Shown piece by piece: positions 60,187 through 64,000 of a DNA stretch of 64,000 bases. This stretch comes from Arbacia lixula (lineage: Eukaryota > Echinodermata > Echinoidea > Arbacioida > Arbaciidae), in the NCBI GenBank assembly GCA_963669155.1, contig OZ022595.1:5637642-5701641 (forward strand), read 5' to 3'. The position numbers were made by a program, and so were the translations under genes. The stretch's first letter is position 1; every line of letters begins with the position of its first letter. The notes beneath the pieces are model-generated. The model was given only the letters and a program-made list of their open reading frames with translations, was not told the DNA's origin and made no database searches.

Positions 60187-60669
60187 ATGATGAAAGATAT
60201 TGATAAGTAAAAGTGGTGGAATACACTTGTAGAAAAATTGATAGCAATCAGAAACGATCTCCTAAATAGAAGCGGGAATTTAAGGATTTAAACACAAGAA
60301 AGTATACAAACAATTTAAAATGGTTGCAAAATACAACAGGTTTGACAATTGAAACTTGACAGGGGTTTCCAAAGCACGACTCAAGTGAAATCTTATATTA
60401 TACAATTCTGAGTACGGACATGGCTATCAAGAAAAACATATGACACATAAAAACTAGCGGTAATAAATATTGGTATGTCACAGTTATGTACTTGCTAAAA
60501 TAACCCTTCCCCTTACAATGAACAAAAGCAGAGGTTGAGTTAAAACATGATAATTCATTTTTTTCTTCTTCCCTTATAAATGTACATCCCTTGACTATGT
60601 CTATTCGATATTCATACTTTGGTATAACAACATTCAATCTTTCATGATTTATATGTGATCAGAAAAGAA

Positions 60670-61390
60670 CAAAATCTGTATTTGCAGTATTACTGCTTCC
60701 AATGAGGTATGTGGGACTCAAGTTTCATGAATATCTAGTGTGAGTAACCAATGACAGAACAAAACTTTAACATCCCACTCAAATCCCTGATGTCCCTCAC
60801 ACTCAAAATTGCCAGAAAACAAACAAATAATTGAAAAATACAACCCTTTGGCTTTGTTTATGGGAACATCATTCTAGATTTTACTTATCCTGAAAAGATG
60901 TGGGATTTGAGTATGATGAGTTTGAAATTCATGACAGAATGTTACCTAGCAAGCTAGAAGGTCCCACTGAAATATGGCCAATGCTTAACAAATACCACAT
61001 TGCCAGATAGCAATAATACATTAAAAAAAAAAGAAAATTTGGCTTTGTTCATGAAAAACATTCTTGGTTTTACTGTTTCTGAAGTTGTGGGATTCAAGCT
61101 TAATGAATATCTTGTGTGACACTTGTGACATCACAATATCTTACAAGCTGATCATCCCATGCTAAGATGACAGGGACCATGTACTGAGCTCACATACAAC
61201 CCTTTGGCTTTGTTCATGGAAAATATTATTCTTAGTTTTACTGTTTCTGAATAGCAGTTGTGGGATTCAAGCTCTATGAATATCCAGTGTGAAACTCGTG
61301 ACATCACAAAACCTTACAAGGCGAACATCTCACTCAAGCATGTCACATACCAAATATCATTGCAAAATACAATCCTTTGGCCATTTCTCT
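60670..61390 (-). repeat. Diverged tandem array in the cyclin Y 3' flank / 3' UTR
   Basis: About four units repeat with uneven spacing of 165-191 bp. The landmark GGCTTTGTTCATG (plus strand) or a variant occurs near 60850, 61041, 61206 and 61379. A second landmark, GTGGGATTCAAGCT followed by ATGAATATC, recurs between them, as does TGTGACATCACAA. The array starts about 135 nt after the cyclin Y stop codon on the transcribed strand, so it probably lies in the 3' UTR; I could not place the poly(A) site. Confidence 0.7.
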
Positions 61391-61524
61391 GGGGAAGGTG
61401 ATTCTCGCGATCTGTCTCTGAGTGGGCATTGGCTGTGATACCGGAGTCGACTCTGTACCTGTAGCAGATGGGGTTGGTGCAAGTCTGTTGATTCACATCA
61501 TCATTCTGCGCAGGTGTGGCGTCA

Positions 61525-61647
61525 TCATGAGATGATGGCGTTGGAGAAACGAGGCACAACTTGGACGCTGTCGGCACTCCGCGACCTCTTGACTTTCGTG
61601 TGGGGTGGGAAGTCGTGCGGCTTTTCATCTGTGCGCTTGGAGAACAC
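61525..61647 (-). CDS. CCNY: Cyclin Y, terminal coding exon with stop codon
   Basis: The exon begins after a CTCTGCAG acceptor and runs 40 codons plus TGA, in phase with the exon 1.7 kb upstream. It opens VFSKRTDEK and closes with KRSRSADSVQ then PRFSNAIIS. Vertebrate cyclin Y ends with a matching basic-Ser stretch and ...AIIS, so the C-terminus is complete. The RSRS segment fits a 14-3-3 site; in human cyclin Y the equivalent serine is a reported phosphosite bound by 14-3-3 (family knowledge; equivalence inferred). The first half (VFSKRTDEKPHDF) differs from the vertebrate AISRLCEDKYKDL, so this end of the tail is less conserved. The polypyrimidine tract contains a run of about 16 C on the coding strand. 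The intron to the previous exon is 61648-63383. Confidence 0.93.
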   Translation of the reverse strand: MFSKRTDEKPHDFPPHTKVKRSRSADSVQVVPRFSNAIIS

Positions 61648-61744
61648 CTGCAGAGGGGCGACAGCAGGGGGGGGGGGGGGGGTGGAAGGGGCAATAGTGC
61701 AATATGTAAGGTTGTTGCCGAGGAAATGATTCTCATTCATTGTA

Positions 61745-61965
61745 TCTAACTTAAAAAACGATTAGACCTTTTGCAAGTCCAAATTTTTTGTCATTGTAAA
61801 ATCTAGTAGAAAACGATGTATGTGGAACTTCCCTCCGAATTATAGAATTGAAAAATGACTTTGAGCAGAATTACATTGATTGCTAGATTTCAAGCAGGTT
61901 TTGGATGGGTTGTCCAAAATCTATAGCCTACAGACATGAGACCGCAATAGCGCACATCACAGCTT
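61745..61965 (-). repeat. Dispersed repeat D1 in the last cyclin Y intron
   Basis: On the minus strand it reads TTTTGGACAACCCATCCAAA, CTTGAAATCTAGCAATCAAT, AGTCATTTTTCAATTC and GGAGGGAAGTT, in the same order as the 15.97-kb copy. It begins about 100 bp upstream of the terminal exon. Confidence 0.6.
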
Positions 61966-62001
61966 TTTGCACCGCACAGTGATGATTTAAGCTGTGAATA
62001 T

Positions 62002-62340
62002 TTCAATTTTTCAATTTCAATTTATTTTCATACTTCTCGATGAATACAATGTGCAAAACAAAATAATATACAATATCCAACTTGGATGTACAACTTAATA
62101 CAACATAAATATACAATATATGATAAGATGGAAATTGAGAGAGAAATATGATGGGACCTACTAGAAGCAAGCTTGATAGGCGTAAGTCCCGGTAAAATTG
62201 GTGTATATATAAATTGATATAGAGTACGGATGCAACTTAGGACCAAACTAAAACAAGAAATAACACAAATTCTTCGAGGACGTAAAACAGATACTTCTCA
62301 TATATAAGTGAACAAGATTTAACCTGTGAATTTAGGGCTA
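62002..62340 (-). mobile_element. Possible LINE 3' end in the last cyclin Y intron
   Basis: On the minus strand the segment ends in A/T-rich DNA with repeated TTGAAA-like units (AAATTGAAATTGAAAAATTG), a tail form seen in CR1/L2-type LINEs. The upstream AT-rich sequence is open but not recognisable. Identification rests on the tail only. Confidence 0.3.
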
Positions 62341-63273
62341 TGAGAATGCAAGGAGATTTTTACACATACTTAATAGCTTGAATAAACAATCAAGAGCACG
62401 TCAATAATTATCCGATTGAGTTTTTGATGCTGTCTTCATATGATACAACGTGTCGAGATATTATGCAAACGCGTAAATTACAATACCTAAGGAATCCAGT
62501 CTGCGTACTACAACTATATGAATATCGGATGAACAACAGTCAAATTAAGTTCAGATTGATATGAATAACAGTTCGTAACATTGGAATGTTATAGCGTTTT
62601 CGGCCTACTATGTATTGAGTAGCCACCAGCCAGCTGCAATGAGGTGCTAAGAACAATGCCTGCTGCTGCCGCGCTTACGAAATCATGAGCATATATAGAG
62701 AACGAGTGAAAAACAGTATCGGGCAGGATTTCGGAAGCGTGCAACAGCAAGGCATTATGTAAATTACACATGGAAATGAACATTATACACAAAAGTTTAG
62801 AATCTCAATGAGCTTACGTAGAGTAACTATTCAATAGATGCATTCTAAGTTTACGTTTGAATGGATATACACCATGGTCGTTAAGTTTCAAACGTAATCA
62901 GGGATAGTTTTTCACTTTTTCTGGAAAGGTTTGTGAAGTTATGACTGAGAAATTTCACACAAATTAGAGTTAGAGTATACTGCTGATTCCTGCCAAGTTT
63001 CATGATTTTTGCAAATGGGCCACCCTGTCTCCTATACTACTATAACCTATACTACTTTCAAAATCAAAGGATGAAAAATGGATGACATTTTTGGAAATCA
63101 AAGACTCTGTTATGTACATCTAATCATGATTATCCTGGGCGATTGGTTATTTCAATCATACTAAAATCATACTGACTCATGTGGCAATTCTAAATGTTTA
63201 TTGCATCAGTATAAGTTATCAAACACTTCTTAGAGCAAATAGGTAGTATATACAGCCAATGCATCAAGCAGTT

Positions 63274-63366
63274 TTAGCACCTTGTCTACCAGATAATCTG
63301 CTGTTCTATGGAATTTGCGTGTATTACTTGTGGAAAAGGGGGCACATGCGGCACACAAAGAGTTAA
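63274..63366. mobile_element. P1 palindrome, copy 8 (reverse), in a cyclin Y intron
   Basis: Right part GCGTGTATTACTTGTGGAAA, GGCACATGCGGCACACAAAG and AGTTAA. It ends only about 17 bp from the donor of the cyclin Y exon at 63384. Confidence 0.6.
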
Positions 63367-63383
63367 TCATAGTAAGCTCCTAC

Positions 63384-63546
63384 CTCTAATTTTTGTGCTC
63401 TCTCTGTACTGAGTGGTTCAAGTGGGAAGGCAAGTTCGTGGGTATCGGCGAGTTCTCGCAGATCAAAGTAGTACTTCGCATAGACACTGGCTGGCACATT
63501 GATGTTGAATTGTAGTAGTTCTAAGAACTGTCTCTCTAATTCATTC
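63384..63546 (-). CDS. CCNY: Cyclin Y, penultimate coding exon
   Basis: The minus strand encodes 54 residues starting [17 protein letters not shown] and ending in ...ERAQKLE. From memory this is nearly identical to the end of the cyclin box and the start of the tail in animal cyclin Y, including [10 protein letters not shown] and FPLEPLS. Cyclin Y is a membrane-tethered cyclin that activates CDK14 and CDK16 and promotes LRP6 phosphorylation in Wnt signalling (family knowledge). The exon is 163 nt. It follows an acceptor reading CTTCTTTCCAG and ends at a GAG/GTAGGA donor. The first G completes a codon begun upstream, which would be the Met of the family's MNELERQ, and the exon ends in phase 0. 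Upstream exons, with the N-terminus and most of the cyclin box, lie beyond base 64000. CCNY and CCNYL paralogues cannot be separated from this exon alone. Confidence 0.95.
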
Positions 63547-63549
63547 CTG

Positions 63550-63893
63550 GAAAGAAGGGAGAGAGAAAGGAATCAGATATTTCAAGATAATTATTATATG
63601 AGGTTCACTAGTTGGCAAGCTGATCTTGAAGTGAGCCAATTCCAAGAAGTACCTCTAGGATTTGTTTAAAGCCTTTCTCTCACTGCATCCAAGCATTGGC
63701 ATGCAATGCCCATTTTTCTTTGAAAGAAGGGGAAAAGAAATAAGGCAGACACTTCTAAATAATCATTGAATGAGCTTCACTAGTTGCAAGTTAACACTGA
63801 AGCAAAACAATTTGAAGAAATTGTCTTTATGATTAGTTAAAAGCATTTTCTGTCTGTGAATCCAAGCTTTGGATCGCATTGCTACTTGGTCTT
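63550..63893. repeat. Tandem duplication (~172 bp x2) next to a cyclin Y splice acceptor
   Basis: Two adjacent diverged copies start at 63550 and 63722, both with GAAAGAAGG. They share GCTTCACTAGTTG-like and CATCCAAGC-like blocks. The first copy abuts the acceptor of the 63384-63546 exon, so the second carries a duplicate pyrimidine tract inside the intron. Identity is only moderate, so the duplication is old. Confidence 0.65.
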
Positions 63894-64000
63894 TGTACTG
63901 CTGGTTTCATAGACACATTTAAAACACCAACCTCGAGAAAATGTTATTTCCTTCTTTCTATGATTCCTTCTGCACCTCAGAATAGTGTAACTTAAATGAT

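Larger units (their letters stand above)
57739..60669. other. DNA downstream of cyclin Y
   Basis: Holds TGACGTCA near 58089, an unassigned open frame at 58573-58836 (+), hairpin MITE copy 3 and P2 copy 7. No exon is recognised. Confidence 0.4.

Overview
The window looks like nuclear DNA of a marine invertebrate animal. It is AT-rich and almost free of coding sequence. It carries many (CT/GA)n tracts, short palindromic non-autonomous transposons, non-LTR retrotransposon fragments, and small exons with GT/AG borders. An echinoderm such as a sea urchin is my best guess from repeat style; that is inference. I saw no bacterial, plasmid, phage, CRISPR, rRNA or complete tRNA feature, and no LTR or virus-like element.

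Genes. All supported coding sequence is on the minus strand. (1) At the right edge are the last two coding exons of a cyclin Y (CCNY) gene (63384-63546 and 61525-61647), whose 5' part lies beyond base 64000. The first 3' flank/3' UTR of this gene (about 60670-61390) is a decayed tandem array. (2) At 48078-48221 is a well-formed first coding exon of an unrecognised gene (gene X): in-frame stop just before the ATG, perfect GTAAGC donor, CpG-richer promoter-like DNA behind it. (3) At 11781-11948 is a second likely first coding exon (gene Y) with a strong Kozak context and a CpG-richer leader at about 12.0-12.4 kb. Weaker exon candidates lie at 14824-14891 (-) and 1472-1537 (+).

Layout. 0-12.4 kb: repeats, a pyrimidine tract, the first TA-flanked hairpin element, gene Y start. 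12.4-48 kb: introns or intergenic DNA with GA/CT tracts, a 2.16-kb pogo/Tigger-like element (23926-26083), many MITEs, and a near-identical 325-bp tandem duplication (40930-41579). 48-57 kb: gene X start, a GC-rich 749-bp Harbinger-like element (52190-52938), and a minus-strand LINE 3' end with an (ATC)n tail. 57-64 kb: a tRNA-derived SINE head, the third hairpin element, and the cyclin Y 3' end.

Mobile DNA dominates. I recognise at least eight families of non-autonomous DNA elements (roughly 30 insertions) and no transposase gene. The clearest are a 228-234-bp TA-flanked hairpin family (3 copies), a ~205-bp AGCCTGG-ended family (4 copies), and two TTAA-bounded piggyBac-like palindrome families of ~80-90 bp (about 8 and 7 copies). 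No operon-like cooperation between genes can be claimed.
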